Positions 11,947-22,330 are shown, counted from the first letter of the stretch. The stretch is 64,000 nucleotides of DNA from Siphonodentalium dalli (GCA_032622095.1 CP136063.1:208803934-208867933); one strand, 5' to 3'. Notes: generated by a model from the sequence alone, not told the origin. A program made the numbers and translations.

Positions 11947-13643
11947 GGCCGGATTCGTCATCTCAGGTTTAAACCCGGTCTACGTAAACCTGTATGTTTA
12001 AACTGCCGTGAGTAAGCTAAATCCGTGGTTTAAACCCGAGCCCGCAGGTCTAAGAGACGCATTTGTCATCTATGGTTTAAACCTGGTCCAGACAGACCAG
12101 TGGTTTAGCAGCAGTGTCTCTGTATCGTCGAGATAATTAATCGTACTTTCCTAATGCGGACCGCCTCGTTTTATTGATTGCGAAAATCAATAATAAGCAT
12201 ATTTTGATTGGAAATTTATAAGCAAGAAGCACTCACACCTATAAAGCGAATGGGAATGAGTTTTTGTCAATTTCGATAAAAAAAAATTTGCGTTTTTTAT
12301 CTTAAACCTCAAACTAAACCTTCTAATTCGGCGGTCCAGCTAAACAAGCTTTACCGAGGCTAAACTTGAGATGACGAATCCGTCTGTTCTTCATCGGTTT
12401 AGAATTGTCAAACAATCAGTAAAAGGGTGGAGCTTTAAATGATCTCGAGTGAGGGCGTGTCTAAGTGGCGACTGCCGACTGGTGTTATCGTGCCACAGTT
12501 GATTCATTCGCACGCGAGCTTTGCTCAGATATGGACATGTTCCATCAATATGATTTCTACAACTATCTTGTGGGGGGTTTTTTTTTGGGCTTGTGGTTCA
12601 ACGTTTTAATTTTGACACCAAAACGATGCTACTGCGTGACCAGATACGCTATACACATATTTTGCAATCCTGAAATTATATTGCTATATGAGTCAAATTT
12701 GATAACTTATTGTGATGTAGATCATGCCACAAAGCTATACTCTGGCTACGTCCATAAATTCCCATAACAATCCACCAGTTCAAAGCCTGGGAACTGTTTG
12801 ACTTTCTGCATGACAGGAAATTTATGACATTGAAAAAAAGCAAAGCATGTAATATATTTCTTTATTAAAAGCTGTCCCTCTTCATGGTTGCCCACTTCTG
12901 GTTTGCACTCAAGCAAATTGCCTTTACTTGACAGACCTCTTGATCCAGTATTGACTCGATTATGGAGCCTTTATTCGGCGTCAGAGGGGCCTGAACATTT
13001 TAATTAATTTTTTGTTATTAAATTTAAAGCAAAAAATATTAATTTAAATTTTAAATTGTGTTTATTGTAAGATTCAACTCCTTACTCAGGTTAACAACAC
13101 ATTTTTTTCAATATTTAAATCTAACGCCGTTATACCATCAGAATCACCACACCTAATTTGGTTTAAATCGCTCCAGGGGTATGGGAGAACAGTTAGGAAC
13201 AGACAAACGTACATGTAGATAAAGCTCATATACCCTTTAATATATACAGATATACATGTAAATACACCAAATTTTGTCTTTGCGGGTAAAGTATCTTGCA
13301 GAAAATCTATCACAAATAAAGTGATGAAAAGCTCGCGAAACTCATGTTGAGAGACATTGCATTTGTCAGATTAATTTAAACCCAGAATGAGATCGGATTA
13401 ATGGTCCATGAGCCATACTTGTTTCTCAATAAATAAATACATTGAGCGTGCACGCGTTCGCGATAATTATGACGTGTAAATAACCATTATATCGTCATGT
13501 CTTTTGGTCCAATTGATAAGACGGTAGCTCATATCACCGAATCGAGTTGTCAATTAACTGGCAACTGAACAACAAAAACGCCCCCCCCCCCTCCCCAGAC
13601 CAGGTTTAGCTGGACCATAATGTAGGTTTAAACGAATCCGGCC
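11947..13643. mobile_element. TIR element, PIF/Harbinger-like by its ends, enlarged copy
   Basis: It begins GGCCGGATTCGTCATCTC, ends CGAATCCGGCC, and is flanked on both sides by CAA. The compact copy in unit 3 (44331-44623) has matching 18-bp ends and the same CAA flanks. Here the interior is about 1.4 kb longer and the right arm has lost about 30 bp. GGC-type ends with a 3-bp duplication suit PIF/Harbinger, but no transposase is present. Confidence 0.5.
12968..13310. repeat. Dispersed repeat with GCCTTTATTCGGCGTCAGAG start
   Basis: A module with GGAGCCTTTATTCNGCGTC, a poly-A/T-rich middle, then ACCTAATTTGGTTTAAATCG and CCAGGGGTATGGGAGAAC before an ACAGAC motif. Related modules lie at 16905-17150, 20925-20990, 31374-31720, 36110-36340, 43229-43280, 48985-49177 and 57123-57180. 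It is a mobile-element-derived family I cannot classify. Confidence 0.55.
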
Positions 13644-13751
13644 CAAGTGATTGATGGGCCCTAACTGAACACTTGGTTAGCCTGTCTATAAGACGTGCAT
13701 GTTTCCAGTGAAAACATGATAGTTGGTTTGTCACTTGAAGTATCTGATGCA

Positions 13752-16106
13752 TCAAACGAATATTTCTTCATCTTGTCTAGGCCCGACGGGTTCCATCTCT
13801 AACGTAGCTTCAACTTGTCCATCAGCAATTTCATGACAATCCGTGGCACTTCGTTTGTGCAGGAGAAGTTTAGCGAGTGAATTCACTAGATTAATCCAAA
13901 AAATGTCCTGTTCATGTTGCACAGGAGACCAGACTAATCTAGTCTTTTTGCTGTACATATATCGAAGCACAGGACTCATGTCGCCCTCTTGCACGTTCTC
14001 CAGAAATATCATGATCACAGGTTTCTTCTTAATCCATGTGTAAGTGACCTCTAACTTGGACCAAGTGCTCGTAAGAAAACTTCTGCTGACTGCTGCAACT
14101 GTCGCACAAGTAGAGTTAACTCCCCTAACTATTTCTTCGTCAATTTCGCCGGGAATTCGAAAGTCTTTATCATTTATATACAACACATCGTCCTCCGTGT
14201 TAAGCAGATTCTTCAGTTTTGAATTAAGAACAGGGTAAATATCTCCAAGAACAACTCCTTTGTCTTGATGTCCATAAACGAGAAATATACGGTCTTTAAC
14301 TAGTTCCCTGTCATGACTATGTCGATAGAAGCGCCATCTGACATAAAGTTTAATGAGGTGAGCTCGTTTTCGATAGCAAACCGCTGCTGCGATGGAAATA
14401 CTAATAAAACCGGAAACCGCTGGTATTACGATGGACATTATCCTCATTAAGCACTGACGATCCAAGTCACTTAAGTCTAGTTCACCCAGGAATACGACTT
14501 TGTCATCGAAATCACAAGACAGAGTATCGTAGTCAACAATAGCACTTCTGATGTCATGCACAACCTCCACTGCGTCTTTAGTTTCACACTCGCAACGGTT
14601 AATAGTGTTGCTAAAATTGACGAAGGGAGTAATAATTCGCAACGCTTGTGTCACAATGTCCTTTCTGGTGGAAACTGGAATTGACAACAACATGTTGCCG
14701 GATAAATCAAGGTAGCGCAAATTTGGTACATCGTTGATATTGAGATCGAATACACCGAGTCTGTTGTTTGCAAATTCAACAATTTCCAACTTCCTATTGT
14801 TCATGAATATTTCTCTGGGAATATGTGTGAGATTATTATTACTGAAATCAATGTGCTTGAGTTCTGTGTTGTACGTCAGCAAGTATTGAAGGGTGCTTGA
14901 TTGACAGTCTCGCAGATTATTATGGCCTAGTAATAATCTTTTTAGTTTAGGTAGGTGTCGAAGACTCGCGTTGGAAATGAAGCCAATTTGATTTTCTCGC
15001 AAATCAAGCTCCTCAAGCCCCTCGATTCCTATCACTATAAAATTGTAGCCCTTATATCCTCCTCGTTTGAAGGAGAGTGACTTTAGAGAGTTGTTGCTTC
15101 TTACACACATGACGTGATTAGTGAGAGAACTCATTTCAGCGCACAGCGGCCGAGTTGAAACAACCCCATCAAACGTTAAACGTGTTAACCGAGGCGGAAC
15201 AACATCGAAATGACGGGGGTGGAGCTCACACTCCCTACCGTACTCCATTGTGTGTAAATCTCGGGTGCACTCGTCGGCAAACGGTGTTCTGGCGAAAACA
15301 GAAAGTGCTTGGATTTTTACGCCATCGAATCTAAATTCTCTCACATTCGGTATAATCTCGTGTAGAAAAAGATATCTGCTAGATTTGTGAAGTACGTGGC
15401 TGTATGAAATGTTCAGAACCTCAACTGATTCAAACTTCGAATCCAGTATTGTCGATTCGAATATGATGCTGCCTGCCCATGATATGTCGACGATCTTTGG
15501 TCGTAAAGCTGACAGAGCTGAGATAAACGGTTGATCAACCACAGCCACGTGATTAGGATGCTGATAAAAATTAGTCCTCGACATATTGAGATACTCCAAA
15601 ACAACATCAGCTCGAATTAGATCATTGAAAACAGAAGCCATATCCGCGAAGTTTATCCATTCATTACCGCTCAGATCTAAGGACTTCAGTTCTGGTAAAT
15701 GTGAGAATGTTCCGGGAAGAAATGGATAATATCCTCGCGCAGATTTGATGCGAAGTTTCCTCACGTTCCTCAACCCACTGAACGCCGACGGACCGATTGA
15801 GAGCATATCACATATGAGGTCAAATTCTTCTATCTCGTCCCATCCTTCTCCAGTTAAATTTCCACCGTAAAACACTTCACGTTGATTCGAGTATCTAAAA
15901 TATTTCGTTCTTACAGGCAAATCTAGCGGAAATTCCGAACATGACACGTAAATTTCACCCTTCTTCTCTGAACAATTGAAACTTATTGGACATGATATAA
16001 CACCCGATGTTTTATACGAACATTCCATCAACGCACAGACATATATAAATGTCCACAGAACACCCATTCGGTCCGAACACGGTACGGACAGATCATTTAA
16101 TTTCAT
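13752..16106 (-). CDS. Toll-like receptor-type LRR-TM-TIR protein, copy 1
   Basis: A single uninterrupted 784-residue frame. Translation could begin at Met1 or at Met14, where a signal peptide (MGVLWTFIYVCALMECS) starts; Met14 gives the better secretory start. Next come an LRR N-cap (Cys39, Cys45, Cys56), leucine-rich repeats at about 110-480 (clear ones at 139-147 and 363-378, such as LEELDLRENQIGFI), an LRR C-cap (Cys504, Cys506, Cys531, Cys552), a membrane helix at about 554-578, and a cytoplasmic TIR domain at about 604-750. TIR box 1 is RIFLVYGHQD, box 2 covers LYINDKDFRIPGE to the SRSFLTSTWSKLE segment, and box 3 is FW at 736-737. By family it should sense ligands outside the cell and recruit TIR adaptors such as MyD88; the ligand is unknown. 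Position 43, cysteine in both paralogues, is phenylalanine here. Confidence 0.92.
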   Translation of the reverse strand: MKLNDLSVPCSDRMGVLWTFIYVCALMECSYKTSGVISCPISFNCSEKKGEIYVSCSEFPLDLPVRTKYFRYSNQREVFYGGNLTGEGWDEIEEFDLICDMLSIGPSAFSGLRNVRKLRIKSARGYYPFLPGTFSHLPELKSLDLSGNEWINFADMASVFNDLIRADVVLEYLNMSRTNFYQHPNHVAVVDQPFISALSALRPKIVDISWAGSIIFESTILDSKFESVEVLNISYSHVLHKSSRYLFLHEIIPNVREFRFDGVKIQALSVFARTPFADECTRDLHTMEYGRECELHPRHFDVVPPRLTRLTFDGVVSTRPLCAEMSSLTNHVMCVRSNNSLKSLSFKRGGYKGYNFIVIGIEGLEELDLRENQIGFISNASLRHLPKLKRLLLGHNNLRDCQSSTLQYLLTYNTELKHIDFSNNNLTHIPREIFMNNRKLEIVEFANNRLGVFDLNINDVPNLRYLDLSGNMLLSIPVSTRKDIVTQALRIITPFVNFSNTINRCECETKDAVEVVHDIRSAIVDYDTLSCDFDDKVVFLGELDLSDLDRQCLMRIMSIVIPAVSGFISISIAAAVCYRKRAHLIKLYVRWRFYRHSHDRELVKDRIFLVYGHQDKGVVLGDIYPVLNSKLKNLLNTEDDVLYINDKDFRIPGEIDEEIVRGVNSTCATVAAVSRSFLTSTWSKLEVTYTWIKKKPVIMIFLENVQEGDMSPVLRYMYSKKTRLVWSPVQHEQDIFWINLVNSLAKLLLHKRSATDCHEIADGQVEATLEMEPVGPRQDEEIFV

Positions 16107-16132
16107 TCTATATGAGCTGAATTAACTGACTG

Positions 16133-16171
16133 AATGGGAGTTTATTAGTTTTGATAATGACTATATATAGC
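16133..16171 (-). promoter_or_regulatory. Possible TATA-type core promoter of LRR-TIR copy 1
   Basis: On the minus strand TATATATAG lies about 55-60 bases before the first ATG. A TCAGTC initiator-like motif follows about 39 bases after the TATA motif. The segment is conserved at 47088-47156 (TATA run lengthened by AT repeats) and weaker at 34517-34580. The TATA-to-initiator gap is longer than usual, so this is tentative. Confidence 0.35.
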
Positions 16172-16904
16172 TGTTGATGATTATCAAGCATCAAGCATCA
16201 CGTTTCACTTCTATACAAAAGACATTTTATTCGTAATATCCGGGTTCTGGGTGCATGCCGTTATTAATTATTCAACTTGCTGTGGGACACTAGGAAATTA
16301 CTATAATTGCTTGCGTTCTATATACCAGATGAAAGCTAATACCTATCATAGTCCATGCATCGTAGATTTAATGATAAGATGTTCTTTTTCCAAAAAAAAA
16401 ACAACACAGTTGTATTGGTATTTCCAATCGCAAAATATATGTATGTAAAAAAAGAACCGATAAAGAGAGTTTATACTTCCCTTGCCCATTAATGGAGAAC
16501 ATTAACCCTTTCTATTTAAATGGATTCTCACACTCAGTTATAAAAAGTACTATAGCTCCCGAAATTCAGCATCGGAGGTTTCTGCGGCCCGTTTGTGCAC
16601 TTTGCGCACATTTTTAACGTTTATTCTGTTTGATTTAACAAACAAAAAATCATTATTTAATTTTAAGGAAAAAAATTAAATTTTAACCAAAAACATTTTG
16701 TTTTAATTAAAACTTATTTGGATTTTAAATAACAATTCAGAAAAAAATACTAACGTCGTTGTAACATCCGCCAGGAACCCTGAGTTTCCACAACAAATTT
16801 AGTTTAAATCGGTCCAGGGGTCTGGGAGAAAAATCGCCGACAGACATACGGACAGAAAGATAGACAGACAGACAGATCGTACTCTTTTATATATTTCTAG
16901 CTGA
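16172..16904. other. Non-coding 5' flank shared with unit 3
   Basis: It matches 47157-48800 apart from the insertion at 47670-48754. AT-rich, with no gene signal. Confidence 0.6.
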
Positions 16905-17160
16905 AACAGACTCCATTTGGGAGCCTTTATTCTGCGTCAGAGGGGTCCTATATATTTTATTTAGATTGAGCTACAAGCTCATTTTGTTTTACTTATTTAA
17001 TTAAATTTGTCTAAATCAAATTTTTTTTTTAACTAACTCCTTTTTAACCTCCACCGGGGTACTCCGAGTCACCACACCAAATTTGGTTGAAACCGATCCA
17101 GGGGCCTGGGAGAAACATCTGAACAGACATACAGATCCTACTCTATGTATTTCAAATTAA
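16905..17160. repeat. Dispersed GCCTTTATTCTGCGTC module, two copies in tandem
   Basis: GAGCCTTTATTCTGCGTCAG at about 16921 is followed by an AT-rich middle and a CCAAATTTGGTTGAAACCG / CCAGGGGCCTGGGAGAAAC segment at 17086-17120. A related segment just upstream (16795-16880) ends in GACAGACAGACAG. It is the uninterrupted version of the site hit by the transposon at 49178. Confidence 0.5.
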
Positions 17161-17279
17161 TGAGGGACGGACTCAGTATGAGTGTTCATTGCTTCAAATA
17201 TGCTTGCTTCGGTGAGCGTGAACAAATTGTCATCGCTTATCTAAATGTCCATGTATCGATCATAATGGCGCACTGAGAT

Positions 17280-17413
17280 GTCCCTCAACTCAAACCAAGC
17301 TTGAAAATCGGTCCCGAGTTTCTCCTATGTCGGGGTTCGAACCCGCGCCAAACTCGTCTTGCCCAAACTGTGATGATCTTATCCACGACCTAACCACCTC
17401 GGTGGTTTCACAG
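17280..17413 (-). mobile_element. tRNA-derived SINE-like repeat, unit 1 copy
   Basis: On the minus strand an A-box-like GAGGTGGTTAGGTCGTGG (17383-17401) is followed about 40 bases later by a B-box core GGGTTCGAACCC (17333-17344). The spacing suits a pol III internal promoter. There is no acceptor stem, so this is a SINE head rather than a tRNA gene. Copies lie at 36480-36613 and 51772-51900. Confidence 0.5.
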
Positions 17414-17700
17414 ATAGTTTGGAATCGCACCAGTCTGAACATGGGTTCGAACATTGACATAATATGATCATACGCAAGCGTAATTAACGAACCAAAGCTA
17501 AAACAACCACATAGAGGTTTCTGCATGTAGCGTTTAAAACAATTCTTGTCAAAATCACTTTATAGATTCCAACCAAATAAGATTCACATGCATAAGGCTT
17601 ATGTTTGGTGGAGTAATTATAAATAGTTACGTGCGCTCGCGCAACAGTATGGCGATCAGTCAGATTCGTAGGTACGTACGTTGGTGTCACCCTACCGATT
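17414..17700. other. Non-coding sequence containing the LINE target site
   Basis: The 38-bp stretch duplicated around the LINE in unit 2 corresponds to about 17449-17486 here, where it is uninterrupted. No coding signal. Confidence 0.6.
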
Positions 17701-17708
17701 TCACTCTA

Positions 17709-17810
17709 TGACGTCACCCTTACGCAGTACATGCAGGCGACGTTACGGAGTAGATTATAGAGTTGACGCCCTTGGCACTGACTTCCGTTACTAGCTCGTT
17801 GCTATATAAA
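17709..17810 (+). promoter_or_regulatory. Candidate promoter: consensus CRE plus TATA box
   Basis: TGACGTCA at 17709-17716 is the full palindromic cAMP-response element. TATATAAA follows at 17803-17810. Both are retained at 52193-52200 and 52287-52294 in unit 3. Unit 2 has lost the whole region. No protein-coding frame follows, so the transcript, if any, could be non-coding or part of a mobile element. Confidence 0.35.
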
Positions 17811-18334
17811 CAAACCAGCGATGTGGCTTTTGTCGAAAATTGACAGTCAATACATTCGCTCTGTATACGTATGTACTTTCAGAAAATACAAAACACCACA
17901 ACGTTATACCCCACCAATGTCAGTGTCTCGATATCATTTGACCAAATTTCTTGACATGAAACCGCGACAGACACGGCGTGAAATACATCGCATTGAGTAA
18001 ACAATTTCCCATTGTTTCAATTCAACTTCAAGATCGCTGTAAAATCAAAAGCGCAATTTGTAGGTGGTAAACATCTGAACAAGACATCAGGTACATGCAG
18101 AAACTAATTGTTGTGCATATTTATTTCTATTTGAGGTGGCAATTTTTCATGTTTATCAGTATTTTTAACGATAAGAACGATGGTAATTGGGGGACTATAT
18201 TTTATCTAGCGCATTAAATTTAAAATAAAAAGTCGTGAATTGGCTGAGTGTTTTCTATGCCCGCACATTTCGTTGATAATTACGAGCCATTTGTTGGTCT
18301 AAATAACATTTTTAAGTTCGAAGAGCATTAGAAT

Positions 18335-18496
18335 GGGGATAACAGTGTGGTGTTTTGTGATTTCGGAAAGGTACATGGCGAATATACTGTGGCAAATACC
18401 CGTTAATGGGCTCCGGCTCCGCCCATTAACTAAATTTGCCACAGTATATTCGCCATGTACCTTTCCGAAATCACAAAACACCACACTGTTATCCCC
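18335..18496. repeat. Perfect 63-bp inverted repeat with nested 10-bp stem
   Basis: The arms at 18335-18397 and 18434-18496 are exact reverse complements over 63 bases, starting GGGGATAACAGTGTGG. The 36-base centre contains a second 10-bp stem (GTTAATGGGC with GCCCATTAAC). A sequence resembling the outer arm occurs at about 17890-17915. Most likely it is a foldback MITE. Transcription would give a long hairpin RNA. Unit 3 has the same structure at 52819-52980. Confidence 0.85.
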
Positions 18497-18765
18497 TAAA
18501 TAAAATTATTGAAGATTGTAATTGTCTTTTTTTCCTAACATTAAATTAAATTAAATAAATTAAGTAAAATACAGTGAAATTATTTTTTAAATTATTTTTT
18601 ATTACATTTTTGCGCACGTTGGCATCGCTCTGAGTGCATTCTAGTTTATATATGTTGTCGAGAGTGCATGGAACTGAAACTAACCATTATAGGACCTATT
18701 ACTTGGCGTGCTGGGGAGCTCTCTGCTTCAGATACTCAGCATGTTCATTTCATTCATATATAACA

Positions 18766-19372
18766 CTAGCAGGTGGACCCGACTTCGCCCGGGCTGTTTC
18801 CCCTCTCCTTTTCGGCGAATTGCGCGATTTGACCTTGAATTGTCCATTTTGAAGGTCAAGGCCAGGTTGGGTCCGATGTGACCCGTCCAAAACACTGCCC
18901 GGACAAAAGTACCCGTCGAAATCCATCCGGTTTACCCGATTTGACCTCGAATTGATCATTTTGAAGGTCAAGGCCAGGTCGGGATCACGACTCTACCCGT
19001 CCAAAACACTCAGTGGACAAAAGTAACCCCACGTATCAAATTTCGTCGAAATCCCATCAAAATTGGCGATTTGACCTTGAATTGACCCGATTTCAAGGTC
19101 AAGTCGCACGGGCAAACGAATAGGCTTACGACACTCCCCATACGAAAGTATCCCCAGACACTAATTTTCATCGAAATCCCGTGATACTCGGGCGTTCGAC
19201 CTTGAAATGACCCAATTTCAAGGTCACGTCGCACGGGCAAATTAACAGGCCCATGCCACTCCACGGCCGAAAGTACCCCCACATACCAAGTTTCATCGAA
19301 ATCGGCCGTTTTCGAGTCCATCGCGAACAGACACACACACAGACAGACAGATTTCCCAAAATATATAATAGA
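18766..19372 (-). mobile_element. Helitron-like element with exact empty site in unit 2
   Basis: Read on the minus strand it starts TCTATTATATATTTTGGG, passes through a GTCT microsatellite and GGACTCGAAAACG, and ends in a GTCCGGGC-type hairpin and CTAG. Unit 2 at 42262-42267 reads ATAACA then TGTCAT without the element. Insertion was therefore between A and T with no target-site duplication, as Helitrons do. The body carries repeated TGACCTTGA and TCAAGGTCA motifs. No protein is encoded. Confidence 0.85.
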
Positions 19373-20370
19373 TGTCATCATGCCGATTTCAACGATAGTC
19401 GACAAACAATGTCATCGTGTAACTTTCATCATTGACCGAATTCGCGTGGAACTGAATGTATCTTCTGCTTTGTTCATATGTATATGTTTTCATTCTATTC
19501 AAGAAAATAGGATATATATTGATTATCAGATGCATGTAAGTATGCAGACAATCAAATCCATATTAAATATTATCTCATTTCCTTTCGCACGGTATAGTCT
19601 CTACAGAACCATGCAGTATTGATCAACTGCTGTGCATCAGTTGGAAAATAAAGCGTTGAGATACCCGTAGATCGTGTTGAGTTGTGATGATTTTAGTTTA
19701 TTTAAAAAAATATTAAAACTTCCTAGGGTCCGATGATTTGATCCAGTAGAGTGCCGGAGTAGACCCGTTAGAAATTCATTATGGACCTACTTTCCCTTAT
19801 AAATAAAAACAAATAAATGATTTTATGACGTTTATATAAATATGAGAATGTTGCACATCGACTGATTTGGTTGGTCTCTTGACAGCCGATTACGACATTA
19901 ATGCTTTAAGCCCACCGATCTACTGTGCATCATTCGCGCTCCCGAACTTCAAAAAACAGCGTCGTATTAGATAACAAGAAAACCATAGTCAGAAATGGTA
20001 ACGCCACCAAGATCAAATTATTAGCCATAAATATAAATTATAATATAAAATATATTGGTTACATGAATGCACCGCCTCAGAATTCCGTTAAATACTAATC
20101 CTTCAAATTATTACAAAAAAACTACGGCTTAAATTATTACTGCAGGTTTTTCATTCCCCAAACCAGAAAGCTTCTAAATGCGAATAACAAATTGGGTTCC
20201 CGCCATAAAATCTTCAAGTGTGTATGGCCCAGCCATTGTTCATACCTAAACATCGAACGCAATTAACGCGGTCATAATAGTTACATACTGCAACTTTAAG
20301 ACATCCAGCGAATACACACCCCACGAAAACCCGAAATGTGTTATCCTGCGAGATATCCCATCGCTATAGC
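19373..20370. other. Non-coding flank, partly deleted in unit 2
   Basis: It matches 55596-56592 in unit 3. In unit 2 a deletion of about 600 bp removes the part corresponding to 19970-20575. I see no gene. Confidence 0.6.
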
Positions 20371-20583
20371 TCAATTTGACAAGGCCAGATTAGCCTTTCT
20401 ACAATATCCTAAAACAATAAAGCTTCTCAAATCATCGCCATAGTCAATAGAACTTTCTCGAACTTGGACATTCCAACTACAACTTTTACCGGAATCGGGG
20501 TCGCAGTACAACTTGAACGCGTCCCAAAATAACAGATTTCTAAAATTTGCCCAACAGTATTCACCGGTGGCGTTAATAATTGG

Positions 20584-20591
20584 TGACGTCA
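20584..20591. promoter_or_regulatory. Palindromic CRE motif TGACGTCA, present in all three units
   Basis: The consensus octamer lies in a segment kept in unit 1, unit 2 (42880-42887) and unit 3 (56803-56810). In unit 2 the deletion stops just before it. It is a motif match only. Confidence 0.3.
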
Positions 20592-20661
20592 CAAAATCAG
20601 ATATAGTCTCTATACGACCCAAAGCGTCCGGCTTTGGTTCGTTATAACGGATCTGTCATAA

Positions 20662-21051
20662 TTGGAGCATCACAATGCACTGCCTCCGAAATTGTATTGT
20701 CATTGCCCGTCAAATTTTGTTCTTTGTTGCATTGTGGTGTTCACGGGCATGAAACTATTCACATCTATTAGAAATGGAATGGCAATGCTTCTCTTTTTGT
20801 CCCTGAATGCGTGGGACACTTTATTCCACTTACAACTGTATTTCTACCCCATCGCTGCCACATATATGCATGCGCACAAGGAACGCAACACAATGAATAT
20901 AATTATATCGCTTATATTACTACTAGGTGAAACAGGCTCCATTTGGGTTTGGGTGCCTTTAATCAGCGTCGCCCACCCCCGCATTAGCAGCCTTCGATAT
21001 ATGTGCGCGCTTTGCGAACATGCCAAACAGATCTTATTCTTTTATATATAG
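20662..21051 (+). other. Hydrophobic open frame retained in all three units
   Basis: The frame is 129 residues here, 134 in unit 2 (42971-43375) and 122 in unit 3 (56881-57249). It has two or three hydrophobic stretches (CCIVVFTGM, MNIIISLILLL). In units 1 and 3 it opens on TTG rather than ATG, and its last third runs through a dispersed repeat. Indels between copies are multiples of three. It is probably not a gene, but it is noted because the frame survives. Confidence 0.15.
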
Positions 21052-21054
21052 AGA

Positions 21055-21778
21055 CTAGAATATGAACAGACTTCGTCCGGGCTTTGACCTTGAATTGTCC
21101 ATTTTGAAGGCCAAGGTCAGGTGGGGTCACGATTTGACCCGTCCAAAACACTGCCCGGACAAAAGTACCCGTCGAAATCCATCCGGTTTTACCCGATTTG
21201 ACCTTGAATTGATCATTTTGAAGGTCAAGGTCAGGTCGGGGTCACGACACGACCGCCCAAAACACTCAGTGGAAAAAATAACCCTACGTATCAAATTTCG
21301 TCGAAATCCCATCAAAATTCGCGATTTGACCTTGAATTGACCCGATTTCAAGGTCAAGGTCACGTCGCACGGGCAAATGAATAGGCTCATGAGACTCCCC
21401 ATACGAAAGTTCCCCACATACCAAGTTTAATCAAAACCCCATGATATTCGGGCGTTTGACCTTGAAATGACCCGATTCAAGGTCAAGTCGCACGGACAAA
21501 TTAATAGGCCTATGGCACTCCCCGGCCGAAGGAATCCCCACATACCAAGTTTCATCGAAATCCCGTGATATTCGGGCGTTTGACCTTGAAATTATTCGAT
21601 TTCAAGGTCAAGATCACGTCGCACGGGCAAATTAATAGGCCTATGTCACTTCCCGGTCGAAAATAACCCCACATACCAAGTTTCATCGAAATCAGTTCGG
21701 CCGTTTTCGAGTCCATCGCGAACAGACAGACACACAGACACACACACAGACAGATCTTCCAAAATATATAATAGAAGA
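21055..21778 (-). mobile_element. Helitron-like element, second insertion in unit 1
   Basis: Its ends are CTAG (21055-21058) and, on the minus strand, TCTTCTATTATATATTTTGG. Unit 2 near 43375 has the empty site, GAGA directly followed by TAATATT, again an A|T junction with no duplication. The same insertion occurs in unit 3 at 57253-57989. The body shares the TGACCTTGA/TCAAGGTCA repeats of the 18766 element. Confidence 0.85.
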
Positions 21779-21838
21779 TAATATTAATTTTTCTACTTCC
21801 TCGTGGAAATAGGTTCATATGGGACCTAACTATTCACA

Positions 21839-22330
21839 TCTCCTATATATTTTGAGAACTCCGTATATAAATATATGTGTATGTGTGTACTTAATAGAAT
21901 CGAAAACGGCTGCACCGATCGAGACCAAACTTCACATCTAAGGGCAAAATCCCACGGGGATGGCCGTCGCGGCGTTTTGGAGAAGCTCAGAGCACCCGTT
22001 CTCCACAAAAACGACACTTCGGGTTTAATAGCGTTCCTATCTGCAGTGTCGTTGATAAAGATCTTCCATATTTGGGTTCGTTAACCGGTTAACGCTCTTT
22101 ATTCCCTTCGGTTTTCGCATACTGAACGGGGGACGGCGTTTGTTTACGTTATCTGGAACTCGCTTCCAAGGAACGGGGACATTTTCATCGGATTAGACCG
22201 CCATGGCAATTTTAATTCACATTCCCAACACCTAGCAGGGACAAATATATATTAGCCAGCATCAAGGCGAGTCTTGTGACGTATTAATTCAAATGATTTC
22301 GATCAAACATATATATTTTGAGACTTCCAT
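21839..22330 (+). mobile_element. Helitron-like heads preceding the satellite array
   Basis: TCTCCTATATATTTTGAGAA at 21839 follows an A and is succeeded by a GT microsatellite and a CTTAATAGAATCGAAAACGG segment, the head pattern of the + oriented elements. A second head-like TATATATTTTGAGAC lies at 22310. Neither has a certain 3' end. Confidence 0.45.

Noticed and set aside
12465-12767. 100-residue frame in unit 1
   Set aside because: The copy in unit 2 is frameshifted into two different frames (30850-31083, 30995-31177), so there is no preserved product; it also opens on a non-ATG codon or weak context.
14044-14238. 64-residue frame antisense to the TIR domain, also at 32454-32648 and 45024-45218
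   Set aside because: Its conservation follows from conservation of the TIR codons on the opposite strand.
17280-17413. True tRNA gene
   Set aside because: A- and B-box-like motifs are present but no acceptor stem or cloverleaf can be drawn; it is better explained as a SINE head.
20371-20622. 83-residue minus-strand frame with a near-identical unit 3 copy (56593-56841)
   Set aside because: It opens on TTG, no domain is visible, and unit 2 has lost most of it by deletion; similarity reflects the recent duplication.
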